The notes under the pieces were generated by a model. That model made no database searches and had not been told where the DNA came from. It worked only from the letters and a program-made list of their open reading frames with translations. 64,000 bases of DNA from Buttiauxella ferragutiae (GTDB lineage: Bacteria; Pseudomonadota; Gammaproteobacteria; Enterobacterales; Enterobacteriaceae): assembly GCF_001654915.1 (NCBI RefSeq), contig NZ_LXEQ01000048.1. One strand, given 5' to 3'. How positions within the stretch are numbered: position 1 is the first letter of the stretch; every line of letters begins with the position of its first letter. Of this stretch, positions 7,937 to 16,604 are shown in pieces. Both the position numbers and the translations under genes were made by a program.

Positions 7937-8251
7937 TTAATCCTCCTGCATGCTGACCAGTTGTACTGCGCCAATCAGGTTTTTGCCGTTATCGATAAGC
8001 ATTCCGAGCAGGTCGTGCTCGTCGCGTTGCTGTAGTTGGCTGTAGCGCTTTTTCAGCCAGCCTTCTGGTGCCAGCGAGGCAAAAAAGGGTGGTAGTGTCT
8101 GGCTGCGAAAGTGGCCGACACGCACCGGCAAACTTAGCGACAGCGGCGGGCCGATGTAGTCAGCGCGATAACTAAATTCGAAGCCGTCGTCATGCTGGCG
8201 CAGTTCGCCGACCGGTTCGCCATATAACCACACCTCTACACGGCGGCGCAT
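7937..8251 (-). CDS. hipS: HipS, antitoxin equal to the HipA N-terminal subdomain
   Basis: A 104-residue protein matching the Couple_hipA (HipA N-subdomain 1) fold: VEVWLYGEPVGELRQ, then LSLSLPVR, then FFASLAPEGWLKKRY. Trp65 is at the position through which HipS of E. coli O127 contacts and inhibits HipT. In the HipBST system HipS, not HipB, neutralises the toxin. It overlaps hipB by 16 nt and stands 2 nt before hipT, so expression is coupled. Confidence 0.85.
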   Translation of the reverse strand: MRRRVEVWLYGEPVGELRQHDDGFEFSYRADYIGPPLSLSLPVRVGHFRSQTLPPFFASLAPEGWLKKRYSQLQQRDEHDLLGMLIDNGKNLIGAVQLVSMQED

Positions 8252-8559
8252 AACTTCACACCCAGTGCTTCAGCGACGCGTAACACCGTGCCAAATTTGA
8301 CCTGTTCCGGATCTTTAAACAGCCGTTTGAGCGTTGAGGCGGACACGCCGGTTTGTAGCTCAAGGGTGGCAAGGTCGATATCCAGCTCTTTGCGGCGCTG
8401 GTTCAGTTTTTGCCCCAGTTGCGCGCAGTACGTGATCACTTGTTCGTCAATAATGAGTTCCGATTCTTGCGCACGCAGCGTCACGGCTTTTTTAACGTCA
8501 TTCAATAATTCGCTCATGGCATGCAGTTTGTCTGCGAGCGTGGCATTGTCGTAGTTCAT
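8236..8559 (-). CDS. hipB: HipB, Xre-type DNA-binding regulator of hipBST
   Basis: A 107-residue protein with a C-terminal Xre helix-turn-helix (LGQKLNQRRKELDIDLATLE, then TGVSASTLKRLFKDPEQVKF). First gene of the hipB-hipS-hipT operon. It should bind the dyad in the upstream region (8605-8638) and repress the operon together with HipS and HipT. An N-terminal helical extension (about 45 residues) precedes the HTH. Confidence 0.85.
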   Translation of the reverse strand: MNYDNATLADKLHAMSELLNDVKKAVTLRAQESELIIDEQVITYCAQLGQKLNQRRKELDIDLATLELQTGVSASTLKRLFKDPEQVKFGTVLRVAEALGVKLCAAV

Positions 8560-8604
8560 GCGTGACCTTAAATGTGAATTTTTGCATTAAAAAGGGTTGT
8601 TAAT

Positions 8605-8638
8605 GGTCTTATGATATCGAAATGTATCATAAATGACC
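8605..8638 (-). promoter_or_regulatory. putative HipB operator
   Basis: An inverted repeat TTATGATA-N8-TATCATAA (8609-8632) with GGTC and GACC on its outer sides, 45-80 bp before the hipB start. The TATGATA arms could also serve as a -10 element, so binding would block transcription. The assignment to HipB is by position. Confidence 0.5.
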
Positions 8639-8872
8639 CTTATTTTAATTATTAACCAAAGATGGTTCATTTACGGTCTTTTGTCAACTTCAGGGTTCAT
8701 AAATAGTATATTTATAGGATTATTTAATGATTCCAGTCCATATATAAGCTATCTGGCCGTGTTGCATCCTGGCTTATCCAGTTTATTGCTAACGAAATGT
8801 AAATTAATTGTTTCACTCGATTGAGTGGAAACCTTATTAATGAAGGCATGTTAATCAACGCGAGTTTGCTGC
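8639..8872. other. AT-rich intergenic region before the monooxygenase operon
   Basis: About 230 bp, markedly AT-rich against its neighbours. It should hold the promoter of the operon that starts at 8873. A 63-codon frame across it has no credible start, and its product resembles nothing. I saw no clear operator. Confidence 0.4.
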
Positions 8873-9901
8873 ATGTCATATCGAATCAGCCTGTTGGATA
8901 AAAGCCCGGTCGCTCAGGACGAAACGCCTGCCGACGCCCTGAAACACACGCTGCATCTGGCACAACAGGCGGAAGCCTGGGGTTATCACCGCTTCTGGAT
9001 TGCCGAGCACCACAACACTTCGCGGTTGGCAAGCCCATCACCAGAGTTGCTGATTGCCTGGATTGTCGGGCAAACCCGCCGCATTCGTATCGGTTCCGGT
9101 GGGGTGATGCTGCAACATTACAGCCCTTATAAAGTGGCAGAAAACTTCAATCTACTGGCAAATCTCTCACCGGGCCGCATTGATATTGGCGTGGGCAAAG
9201 CGCCTGGCGGCTTACCGTTATCTACCCAGGCGTTACAGCGTGGCGGGCAAGATAACGCCTCGTTTGCCGACAAACTCACAGAACTGGATAACTGGCTTTC
9301 CTTGCCCGCATTCCACGAAGATGAAGATGTAGAAACTTTACGCGCCACGCCGCTTCCGACGCACAGTGCCGCGCGTTTTCTGCTGGGTGCCAGCCTCGAA
9401 AGTGCGAAGCTCGCCGCAAATCTCGACTGGAACTTCGTTTATGCCGCTCACCTGAATGGCGATAAAAATCTGATGCGTGAGGTACTCGGTGCGTGGCGGA
9501 GCAGAAGCCAGCGTGAAACGGTGGTGGCGGTACAGGTGATTGTTGCGCAGGACGCACAAAAAGCGGCTGAGCTGGCGAACCTTGTGGAAATCTGGAGCGT
9601 TGAGCTGGAAAACAGCCAGCGGGTCAGTGTCGCCAGCGAAGCCCAGGCTTACGCATTTGCTCGCCAGGCTGGGAGTGCCATCAAACGGATTGAACGCCGT
9701 GAACCTTCGTTGCTGCAAGGCACCGCCGAGACAGTTCAAGCCGGGCTTGCGGCACTGAGCCAGGAATTTGCCATCGACGAATTCATTATTGATACGCCAG
9801 TGAGTGACCCTGCGGCACGTTTTCAGTCGCTTCGTTTGTTGGCTGGCGTGCAGCAGGCGGCGTCGGTATCTGAATTTACCGCCGAACATGAAGCCTGGTA
9901 A
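8873..9901 (+). CDS. LLM-class flavin-dependent oxidoreductase (MsnO8/YtmO type)
   Basis: A 342-residue luciferase-like monooxygenase with the TIM-barrel signature: RFWIAEHHNTS, RIRIGSGGVMLQHYSPYKVAE, LANLSPGRIDIGVGKAPGG. Such enzymes use FMNH2 from a separate reductase and oxygen to cleave carbon-sulfur, carbon-nitrogen or aldehyde substrates. The neighbours (deacylase, second monooxygenase, acetyltransferase, cystine-type ABC transporter) match the ytm and yxe operons of Bacillus, which salvage S-alkylated cysteines. It is the first gene of that operon. Its exact substrate cannot be read from the sequence. Confidence 0.85.
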   Translation: MSYRISLLDKSPVAQDETPADALKHTLHLAQQAEAWGYHRFWIAEHHNTSRLASPSPELLIAWIVGQTRRIRIGSGGVMLQHYSPYKVAENFNLLANLSPGRIDIGVGKAPGGLPLSTQALQRGGQDNASFADKLTELDNWLSLPAFHEDEDVETLRATPLPTHSAARFLLGASLESAKLAANLDWNFVYAAHLNGDKNLMREVLGAWRSRSQRETVVAVQVIVAQDAQKAAELANLVEIWSVELENSQRVSVASEAQAYAFARQAGSAIKRIERREPSLLQGTAETVQAGLAALSQEFAIDEFIIDTPVSDPAARFQSLRLLAGVQQAASVSEFTAEHEAW

Positions 9902-9911
9902 GGGGAAGCCG

Positions 9912-11033
9912 ATGACATTCGCAGAGCAACTTATCAACTGGCGGCGCGAGCTACACCAGAACCCGGAGTTATCTGGCCAGGAAGTGGCGACCACCACGCG
10001 AATTCGTCACTGGCTGGAATCCGCAGGTTTACGTTTGTTGCCTTATCCGCTTGCCACCGGTGTGGTGGCGGAAGTCGGGCAAGGGGAAAAGGTCATTGCG
10101 CTGCGAGCTGACATTGACGCACTGCCGATTCAGGAAACCAGCGGTGTTGCGTTTAGCTCACACAATGATGGCGTGATGCACGCCTGCGGGCATGACGTTC
10201 ATAGCAGCGTGATTCTGGGTGCGGCCTTGTTATTAAAAGAGCGCGAGGCGCATTTATCCGGTCGTGTACGTTTGCTGTTTCAGCCAGCGGAGGAAAACTT
10301 TACTGGTGCGAAGGCACTGATAAAGGCCGGAGCACTGGAAAACGTGTCCGCTATTTTTGGCATGCACAACGAGCCTGGTTTACCGGTTGGCACTTTCGCC
10401 ACCCGAGGTGGCGCATTCTATGCCAACGTCGATCGTTTTGTTTTACGGGTGCGGGGCAAAGGCGCACATGCCGCCCGTCCACATGAAGGTAAAGACGCCA
10501 TTGTGATTGCCAGCCAACTGGTACTGGCATTGCAAACTATCGCCAGCCGTAACGTGGATACGCTGGATTCTGTCATCGTCAGTGTCACGCGCATACAAGG
10601 GGGAAATACCTGGAATGTGTTGCCGGAAAGTGTCGAGCTGGAAGGAACCGTGCGCACTCATCGCAACGAAATTCAGCAGCAGGTCGAGAAACGGATCAGT
10701 GAGATTGCAGCCGGTTTAGCCAGTGCGTTTGGTGCGCACATTGAGGTGGAATGGTTTAACGGGCCAATAACATTGATCAACGATGATAAATGGGCGGCAT
10801 TTGCGATGCAGCTCGCACAACGAGTGGGTTATCGCACACAAACCTCTGAACTGCATATGGGCGGCGAAGACTTCGCGGTTTATTTGCAAACCATTCCCGG
10901 CGCGTTCGTCAGTATTGGCAGCGCCAGCGAATACGGTTTACATCATTCGGCCTTTAATCCGGATGAAGCATTAATTGAAGATGCGGCGCGTTATTTCGCC
11001 ACGCTGGCGGAACAAGCACTACTGGAAAAGTAA
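9912..11033 (+). CDS. M20-family amidohydrolase (YxeP/YtnL-type N-acyl amino acid deacylase)
   Basis: A 373-residue metallopeptidase-fold enzyme. Metal ligands are visible: Cys92 and His94 in HACGHDVH, the EEN glutamates near 127, a histidine in FGMHNEP, and a C-terminal histidine in LHHSAF. The dimerisation insert lies around 175-290. In the yxe and ytm pathways this enzyme removes the acetyl group from N-acetylcysteine after the S-alkyl group has been cleaved. The start with GGGGAAGCCG before the ATG at 9912 is preferred; the frame from 9804 overlaps the preceding gene. It follows that gene by 10 nt. Confidence 0.85.
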   Translation: MTFAEQLINWRRELHQNPELSGQEVATTTRIRHWLESAGLRLLPYPLATGVVAEVGQGEKVIALRADIDALPIQETSGVAFSSHNDGVMHACGHDVHSSVILGAALLLKEREAHLSGRVRLLFQPAEENFTGAKALIKAGALENVSAIFGMHNEPGLPVGTFATRGGAFYANVDRFVLRVRGKGAHAARPHEGKDAIVIASQLVLALQTIASRNVDTLDSVIVSVTRIQGGNTWNVLPESVELEGTVRTHRNEIQQQVEKRISEIAAGLASAFGAHIEVEWFNGPITLINDDKWAAFAMQLAQRVGYRTQTSELHMGGEDFAVYLQTIPGAFVSIGSASEYGLHHSAFNPDEALIEDAARYFATLAEQALLEK

Positions 11034-11096
11034 TTACTTCTAATACGCAGGGGTCAACTCCCCAGGATGCGTGCAGCCTGAAAATGAGGATCGAAT

Positions 11097-12407
11097 ATGT
11101 CTGATAATCGACAACTGCGCCTTGGAACAATCTTACATGGTGCTTCGGGGAATATGTCCGCATGGCGGCATCCGGCAGCGATTGCCGATGCCAGTATTAA
11201 TTTTGATTTCGTCAAAGAGACTGCGTTAAAAGCCGAGCAGGGCAAGCTGGACTTTTTATTTGTTGCCGACGGTCTATATATAAATGAAAAATCTATCCCG
11301 CATTTTTTGAATCGTTTTGAACCGCTGACGGTGTTGTCGGCGTTAGCTAGCGTGACCACACATTTAGGGCTGGTCGGCACGTTGTCGACCTCGTATAGCG
11401 AACCGTTCACGGTGGCACGCCAGTTCGCCAGCCTTGACCATTTAAGCAAAGGGCGCGCGGGCTGGAACGTGGTGACTTCACCACTGGAAGGTTCGGCAAA
11501 GAACTTCTCGCGTGAGCAACATCCTGAACATGCGCTGCGTTATCGCATTGCTGATGAATACCTCGATGTGGTGAAAGGTCTGTGGGATTCCTGGGAAGAC
11601 GGTGCGTTTATTCGTGATAAAGCCAGCGGGCAATTTTTTGACCCGGAAAAATTACACACGCTGAATCATCATGGTGATTTCTTTAAAGTCGCCGGACCAC
11701 TTAATATTTCACGCACGCCACAAGGCAGGCCGATTGTATTCCAGGCAGGTGCCTCGGATGATGGTAAGAAATTAGCCGCACGCCACGCTGATGCTATTTT
11801 TACTCATCACGATACGCTCGAAGAAGCTCAGTATTTTTATCGTGATGTTAAGAGCCAACTTAAAAATCATGGCCGTAATGACGATGATTTAAAAATATTC
11901 CAGGGCGTGAGCGTGATTGTTGGCAAAGATGCCGATGACGTAGAAAACCAGTATCAAGCCACTGCGGCACTGGTGTCAGTCACCGATGCACTGAATTATC
12001 TGGGCCGCTATTTTGAACATCATGATTTCAGCCAGTATCCGCTCGATGAGCCATTCCCCGATATTGGCGATCTCGGCCAAAACAGCTTCCGCAGTACCAC
12101 CGATGAAATCAAACGCAATGCCCACGAACGCCATCTGACGCTGCGCCAGGTCGCGCTAGAAGCCGCATCGCCGCGCCCACGTTTTGCTGGCACCGCCCAA
12201 CAAGTGGCAGACGGATTGCAGCAGTGGTTCGAAAGCCACGCCGCCGACGGTTTTATTATTCAGGGCGGCACACCAGATACCTTCCCGCGTTTTGTTGATG
12301 AAGTGGTTCCGGCGTTGCAGGCGCGAGGTTTATTCCGCACGGAATATCCCGGCACCACATTGCGTGAAAGTTTGGGGTTGGCAGAACCCGTGAATCAGTT
12401 TTCGTAA
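11097..12407 (+). CDS. NtaA/SnaA/DszA-family FMN-dependent monooxygenase (YxeK/YtnJ type)
   Basis: A 436-residue two-component flavin monooxygenase. Signatures include WRHPAAIADASINF, FLFVADGLY, LVGTLSTSYSEPFTVARQFAS, and GRAGWNVVTS. It needs reduced FMN from a partner reductase. In Bacillus the homologues YxeK and YtnJ oxidise N-acetylated S-(2-succino)cysteine or other S-alkylcysteines to release N-acetylcysteine. No flavin reductase gene is in this cluster, so a general reductase such as SsuE or Fre must serve. It is 63 nt after the deacylase gene. Confidence 0.86.
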   Translation: MSDNRQLRLGTILHGASGNMSAWRHPAAIADASINFDFVKETALKAEQGKLDFLFVADGLYINEKSIPHFLNRFEPLTVLSALASVTTHLGLVGTLSTSYSEPFTVARQFASLDHLSKGRAGWNVVTSPLEGSAKNFSREQHPEHALRYRIADEYLDVVKGLWDSWEDGAFIRDKASGQFFDPEKLHTLNHHGDFFKVAGPLNISRTPQGRPIVFQAGASDDGKKLAARHADAIFTHHDTLEEAQYFYRDVKSQLKNHGRNDDDLKIFQGVSVIVGKDADDVENQYQATAALVSVTDALNYLGRYFEHHDFSQYPLDEPFPDIGDLGQNSFRSTTDEIKRNAHERHLTLRQVALEAASPRPRFAGTAQQVADGLQQWFESHAADGFIIQGGTPDTFPRFVDEVVPALQARGLFRTEYPGTTLRESLGLAEPVNQFS

Positions 12408-12427
12408 CCTGGACGATGGGTGAAAAC

Positions 12428-12498
12428 GGTGGATGACGCTGCGCTTATCCACCCTACAAAACCAATTCACAGGTCGGATAAGCACAGCGTCATCCGAC
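12428..12498. repeat. BIME-like pair of REP palindromes
   Basis: First unit GGTGGATGACGC...TTATCCACC (12428-12453), second unit GTCGGATAAGC...CATCCGAC (12473-12498) in the opposite sense, separated by CTACAAAACC-type sequence. It lies inside the operon between the monooxygenase and the first binding-protein gene. REP pairs often protect upstream mRNA or cut downstream expression. Confidence 0.8.
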
Positions 12499-12536
12499 AA
12501 AAACAACAAACATCACAATAACTAAGAGAACACACT

Positions 12537-13472
12537 ATGCAAAAAACATCGCTCATTCTGGCTATCGCTCTGGCACTTTCGGCTGCACAAACCCTGGCGC
12601 AAGAAGTCACCATTAATGGCACCGGCGTCAGCCTGGAAGCTAATAAAACACCTATTAATACTGTCGTTAATCCGGCGGCTGTCGCCCAGTTACCCAAAGA
12701 TTATCGCTTTGCGGTTCCCGGTAAATTTACCGTTGCAGTCGCGGCACTCAATTCGCCGCCATTAACGGTGTTTGCGGAAGATAACAAAACGCTGCTCGGC
12801 AGCGAAGTGGACATCGCTCGCCTGGTGGCGGACAGCCTGGGGCTTGAGCTGAATGTGGTGCCAACCTCATGGGAAGACTGGCCGCTGGGCGTGACATCGG
12901 GCAAATACGATGCGGCAATCAGCAATATCACCGTCACCAAAGACCGCAAACAGAAATTCGACTTTGCCACTTACCGCAAAGATTCCCTCGGCTTCTATGT
13001 GAAATCTGATAGCCCAATTAAGAAGATTGAGAAGGCCGAAGACATCGCCGGATTGCGCATTATTGTCGGCTCAGGAACCAACCAGGAATCTATCTTGCTG
13101 TCCTGGAACGAAGAGAACCTGAAGAAAGGGCTTAAGCCTTTCACGCCGGTTTACACCAAAGATGATGCCGCACAAACCCTGGCATTGCAGTCTGGCCGCG
13201 CTGATGCGTTTTTTGGCCCGAATGTGACCGGCGCATGGAAAGCTGCCCTGACGCAGAAAACTCAGCTGGTCGGTGTAGTCGATGGTGGCTGGCCGAAAGC
13301 GGCGCATATCGCCGTCACATTGAAGAAAGGCAGTGGCCTGGTCGACCCGGTGCAAACCGCGCTTAATGGCGTTATCAAAAACGGCGATTACAACAAAGTG
13401 CTGAACCGTTGGGGGGAAGGCGTCGAGCAAATCCCGGCGTCCGAAATTAACCCTGCCGGTCTTGGCGATTAA
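12537..13472 (+). CDS. amino-acid ABC transporter periplasmic binding protein (first of two)
   Basis: A 311-residue family-3 (SBP_bac_3) protein with a clear signal peptide (SLILAIALALSAAQTLAQ, cleavage after AQ). Mature motifs: PPLTVFAEDN, GSEVDIARLVADSLGL, TSWEDWPLGVTSGKYD. This WEDWPLGVTSG block is nearly repeated in the second binding protein at 15698. It delivers a small amino acid, probably an S-substituted cysteine, to the permease encoded downstream. Confidence 0.88.
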   Translation: MQKTSLILAIALALSAAQTLAQEVTINGTGVSLEANKTPINTVVNPAAVAQLPKDYRFAVPGKFTVAVAALNSPPLTVFAEDNKTLLGSEVDIARLVADSLGLELNVVPTSWEDWPLGVTSGKYDAAISNITVTKDRKQKFDFATYRKDSLGFYVKSDSPIKKIEKAEDIAGLRIIVGSGTNQESILLSWNEENLKKGLKPFTPVYTKDDAAQTLALQSGRADAFFGPNVTGAWKAALTQKTQLVGVVDGGWPKAAHIAVTLKKGSGLVDPVQTALNGVIKNGDYNKVLNRWGEGVEQIPASEINPAGLGD

Positions 13473-13482
13473 GGAGCTGCAA

Positions 13483-13989
13483 ATGCGCGAACAATTCCGG
13501 GATGTTTCACCAGAAGCGGCAGAGCTTCAGCCGATTATCAGCGGGCTGTTTGGTGAGTATGAAGCGCGTTACGGGGACTACTTTTCCCGTGATGCCGAAG
13601 TAGAACTAACCGAATGGTACCTGCCGCCACAAGGGTTATTCATCGTGCTGGAGCGTGACGGGGAGATTATTGCAACCGGAGCGTATAAGCCCTTCGATGA
13701 ATATACCGCTGAGATCAAACGCATCTGGACGCACTCGTCTTTGCGCAAACAGGGCGTGGCTCAACGAGTGATGCGTGAGCTGGAAAGCCGCGCGCAGCTT
13801 GCCGGTTATAGCCATATCTTCCTGACCACCGGTTTTCGCCAGCCGGAAGCGGTAAAACTCTATCTGAGTCTGGGTTATCAGCCGCAGTTTGATATTCATC
13901 GCAACCCGGAAGAATACAGCGTTGCACCATTCGATGGGCGCTTGCGGTTTACCAAAACGCTTGCTGTCACACAGCGCAAAACGGCCTGA
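13483..13989 (+). CDS. GNAT-family N-acetyltransferase (YtmI/YxeL type)
   Basis: A 168-residue GNAT enzyme. The acetyl-CoA loop is SSLRKQGVAQRVMRELE (the R/QxxGxA motif), followed by FLTTGFRQPEAVKLYLSLGY. AAGGAG 6 nt before the ATG at 13483 sets the start; the longer frame from 13462 overlaps the binding-protein gene. In S-alkylcysteine salvage the first step is N-acetylation of the imported amino acid by such an enzyme, which fits its place between transporter genes. Confidence 0.85.
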   Translation: MREQFRDVSPEAAELQPIISGLFGEYEARYGDYFSRDAEVELTEWYLPPQGLFIVLERDGEIIATGAYKPFDEYTAEIKRIWTHSSLRKQGVAQRVMRELESRAQLAGYSHIFLTTGFRQPEAVKLYLSLGYQPQFDIHRNPEEYSVAPFDGRLRFTKTLAVTQRKTA

Positions 13990-13995
13990 GGAATC

Positions 13996-14925
13996 ATGAT
14001 GACGACACCATCAACAATTAAAGTGGTTCCGGCGCGTTATCCGCTGCGCACTCTGGGGGCTTTTGTCGCGTTGTTTGTGCTGGCGATTGTGGTTCAGTCG
14101 GTGGCGTTTAACCCGCGCTGGGAGTGGAGCGTATTTGCCCGCTGGTTCTTCGACCCGGTTATCCTTGAGGGGCTGGTGCAAACATTATTGCTGACTCTGA
14201 TTGGCACGGTACTGAGTGTGATATTTGGCGGGTTACTGGCGCTGGCGCGGCTTTCCTCTTCATGGCTGCTCAACAGCCTGGCGTGGAGCTATATCTGGCT
14301 GTTCCGCTCGTTACCGCTGATTGTGGTGCTGATTATTCTCTATAACTTTTCCTATCTGTACGACACGTTGTCGATTGGCATTCCGTTCACCCAAATAAGC
14401 TGGGGAAGTTACCAGACGATTAACGTGTTGGGGCAGTTTTCTACCGCCGTGGTCGGGCTGACACTGGTACAAAGCGCGTATACCGCAGAGATTATTCGCG
14501 GTGGTTTTTTGGGTGTCGATCATGGGCAGTATGAAGCGGCGGCGGCCTTAGGTTTACCGGCCTGGCGGCGCACGGTGCGCATTATTTTGCCGCAGGCTTT
14601 GCGCACCATTTTACCATCCGGCTTCAATGAAATTATCAGCCTCGCGAAAGGGACGTCGATGGTTTACGTGCTGGCAATGCCGGAACTGTTCTACACCATT
14701 CAGATGATCTACAACCGCACCCAGGAAGTGATCCCGTTATTGATGGTGGGCGCGGTCTGGTATCTGGTTATCACCAGTGTCCTGTCGCTGATTCAGCATC
14801 TGGTTGAACGCTGGCTGGCACGCAGTGAAAGACGCTCAGCGATTAATCAACAAAGTCCGGCGCGGAATGTATCACGCCAGCCAGCGCTGCAAACTCAGGA
14901 GACGGCTCATGCACCTGTCCAATAA
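13996..14925 (+). CDS. amino-acid ABC transporter permease
   Basis: A 309-residue inner-membrane protein of the HisM/GlnP type. A conserved EAAAALGLPAWRRTVRIILP motif (the EAA loop that meets the ATPase) lies near residues 180-200, with about six membrane segments before and after. The C-terminal tail after residue 275 is basic and probably cytoplasmic. It starts 6 nt after the acetyltransferase and overlaps the ATPase gene by 17 nt. A single permease gene implies a homodimer. Confidence 0.9.
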   Translation: MMTTPSTIKVVPARYPLRTLGAFVALFVLAIVVQSVAFNPRWEWSVFARWFFDPVILEGLVQTLLLTLIGTVLSVIFGGLLALARLSSSWLLNSLAWSYIWLFRSLPLIVVLIILYNFSYLYDTLSIGIPFTQISWGSYQTINVLGQFSTAVVGLTLVQSAYTAEIIRGGFLGVDHGQYEAAAALGLPAWRRTVRIILPQALRTILPSGFNEIISLAKGTSMVYVLAMPELFYTIQMIYNRTQEVIPLLMVGAVWYLVITSVLSLIQHLVERWLARSERRSAINQQSPARNVSRQPALQTQETAHAPVQ

Positions 14926-15688
14926 TCCCACTGGTCATATTTCGATTACGGGCGTCAGCAAATATTTTGGCCGCCATAAAGCGCTGGATAACATTTCGCT
15001 TGAGCTGGAACCTGGCTCGGTAACGGTGATCCTTGGGCCGTCGGGTTCCGGTAAATCCACTTTGCTACGGGCGATAAACCATCTGGAACGTGTCGACGAG
15101 GGGTTTATCCAGATTGATGGCGATTACATTGGCTATCGCCTGGCGGGCGACAAACTGTATGAGCTGAAGGAAAAGGAGATCCTGCGCCAGCGCGTGAACG
15201 TCGGCTATGTGTTCCAGAATTTCAATTTGTTCCCGCATCTCACGGTGCTGGAAAACCTGATTGAAGCGCCAATTGCCCATAAGCAGCTCAACCGCAAACA
15301 AGCCATTGAGCAGGCTTATCAATTGCTGGATGTGGTGGGGCTGCGCAATAAAGCCGATGCCTGGTCGCGCCATCTTTCCGGCGGCCAGCAGCAACGTATC
15401 GCCATTGCGCGCGCGCTGGCTTTGCGTCCACGGGTAATGTTGTTCGATGAACCGACTTCGGCACTCGACCCGGAACTGGTGGGGGAAGTGCTGGATGTGA
15501 TTAAGAAATTAGCCCGTTCGGGCACCACGCTGGTGGTGGTGACTCATGAAATCGGCTTTGCCCGCGAAGTGGCAGATAACGTGGTGTTTATGGTCGACGG
15601 CAAAATCGTTGAGCAAGGCAGCAGCGACGAGGTGCTCAACCATCCGCAACATTCACGAACGCGTCAGTTTTTATCTAAGGTTCTATAA
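14909..15688 (+). CDS. amino-acid ABC transporter ATP-binding protein
   Basis: A 259-residue ATPase. Walker A is GPSGSGKST, Q-loop FQNFNLFPHLTVLEN, signature SGGQQQRIAIARALA, Walker B VMLFDEPTSALDP, switch histidine in VTHEIGFA. A short insert near residue 70 (DYIGYRLAGDKLYELKEKEI) is usual for the polar amino-acid subfamily. The start is inside the permease gene at 14909; the longer frame from 14804 is out of register with the family. Confidence 0.92.
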   Translation: MHLSNNPTGHISITGVSKYFGRHKALDNISLELEPGSVTVILGPSGSGKSTLLRAINHLERVDEGFIQIDGDYIGYRLAGDKLYELKEKEILRQRVNVGYVFQNFNLFPHLTVLENLIEAPIAHKQLNRKQAIEQAYQLLDVVGLRNKADAWSRHLSGGQQQRIAIARALALRPRVMLFDEPTSALDPELVGEVLDVIKKLARSGTTLVVVTHEIGFAREVADNVVFMVDGKIVEQGSSDEVLNHPQHSRTRQFLSKVL

Positions 15689-15697
15689 GGAGCAGGC

Positions 15698-16594
15698 ATG
15701 AAATTTGTCCCACTGGCGCTATTGATGATCAGTACCACGCTGTATGCCCAAGGGAGTCTTGATCTTAAGGCCAATGAACAACCGATTCATACCGCTAAAG
15801 ACCCACTGGCTATCAGCAAAATTCCTCAGGGCTTTAAGTTTGTGGAACCGGGAACCCTGACGGTGGCGATATCCGCGCTCAACTCTCCGCCGTTGGCGTT
15901 GCTGGCAAGTGATAACCGCACGAGGATCGGCAGCGATCCGGATATTGCCCGTTTGCTGGCCGATAGTTTAGGGCTGAAGCTCAAACTGGTGCCGACCGCG
16001 TGGGAAGACTGGCCACTGGGGATTACGTCGGGTCGCTATGACGTCGCACTGGTGAATATTGCGGTGACCGAGCAGCGTAAAACGAAGTTCGATTTCGCGA
16101 CTTATCGGGTCGATTCGCTGGCGTTTGCGGTCAAATCAGACAGCCCAATTCAAAAAATCACTGGCCCAGCGGATGTTGCCGGTTTACGCATCATTTTAGG
16201 TTCGGGGACCAATCAGGAAAAAATTCTCCTGGGCTGGAATGAAATCAATGAGCGCGAAGGGCGCAAGGCAGCCCAACCGATTTATCTGACCGATGACGCT
16301 TCCGGCAATTTGTATATTCAGGCTGGGCGGGCGGACGCCACTTTCGGCCCGCAAAGTGTGGCGGCCTATAAAGCGGCACTCACTGGCACCACGCGGGTTG
16401 TTGGATTAGGGCCGAAGAAAGCCTATGTTGCCACCACCACCAAAAAAGGTAATGGGCTGGTTTATGCACTGCAAGCTGCACTGGATGGTGCAGAGAAACG
16501 TGGTGAATACCAGCAAGTGTTGGCGCGATGGGGAGAAAAGGGCGAAGAAGTGGCGACGTCTGAGGTGAATCCGCAAGGGATTACCTATCCGTAG
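15698..16594 (+). CDS. amino-acid ABC transporter periplasmic binding protein (second of two)
   Basis: A 298-residue SBP_bac_3 protein with a signal peptide (FVPLALLMISTTLYAQ). It is a paralogue of the product at 12537: WEDWPLGITSGRYD, FDFATYRVDSL and LGSGTNQEKILLGWNE all have close counterparts there. Two receptors for one permease suggest a wider set of ligands. Last gene of the operon, with AAGGAGCAGGC before its ATG and 9 nt after the ATPase. No terminator stem was seen in the 10 bp before the convergent TetR gene. Confidence 0.88.
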   Translation: MKFVPLALLMISTTLYAQGSLDLKANEQPIHTAKDPLAISKIPQGFKFVEPGTLTVAISALNSPPLALLASDNRTRIGSDPDIARLLADSLGLKLKLVPTAWEDWPLGITSGRYDVALVNIAVTEQRKTKFDFATYRVDSLAFAVKSDSPIQKITGPADVAGLRIILGSGTNQEKILLGWNEINEREGRKAAQPIYLTDDASGNLYIQAGRADATFGPQSVAAYKAALTGTTRVVGLGPKKAYVATTTKKGNGLVYALQAALDGAEKRGEYQQVLARWGEKGEEVATSEVNPQGITYP

Positions 16595-16604
16595 CGATTT
16601 CCGG

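Noticed and set aside
8633..8824. 63-codon frame between hipB and the monooxygenase gene
   Set aside because: It overlaps the presumed promoters, lacks a Shine-Dalgarno and has no coding bias.
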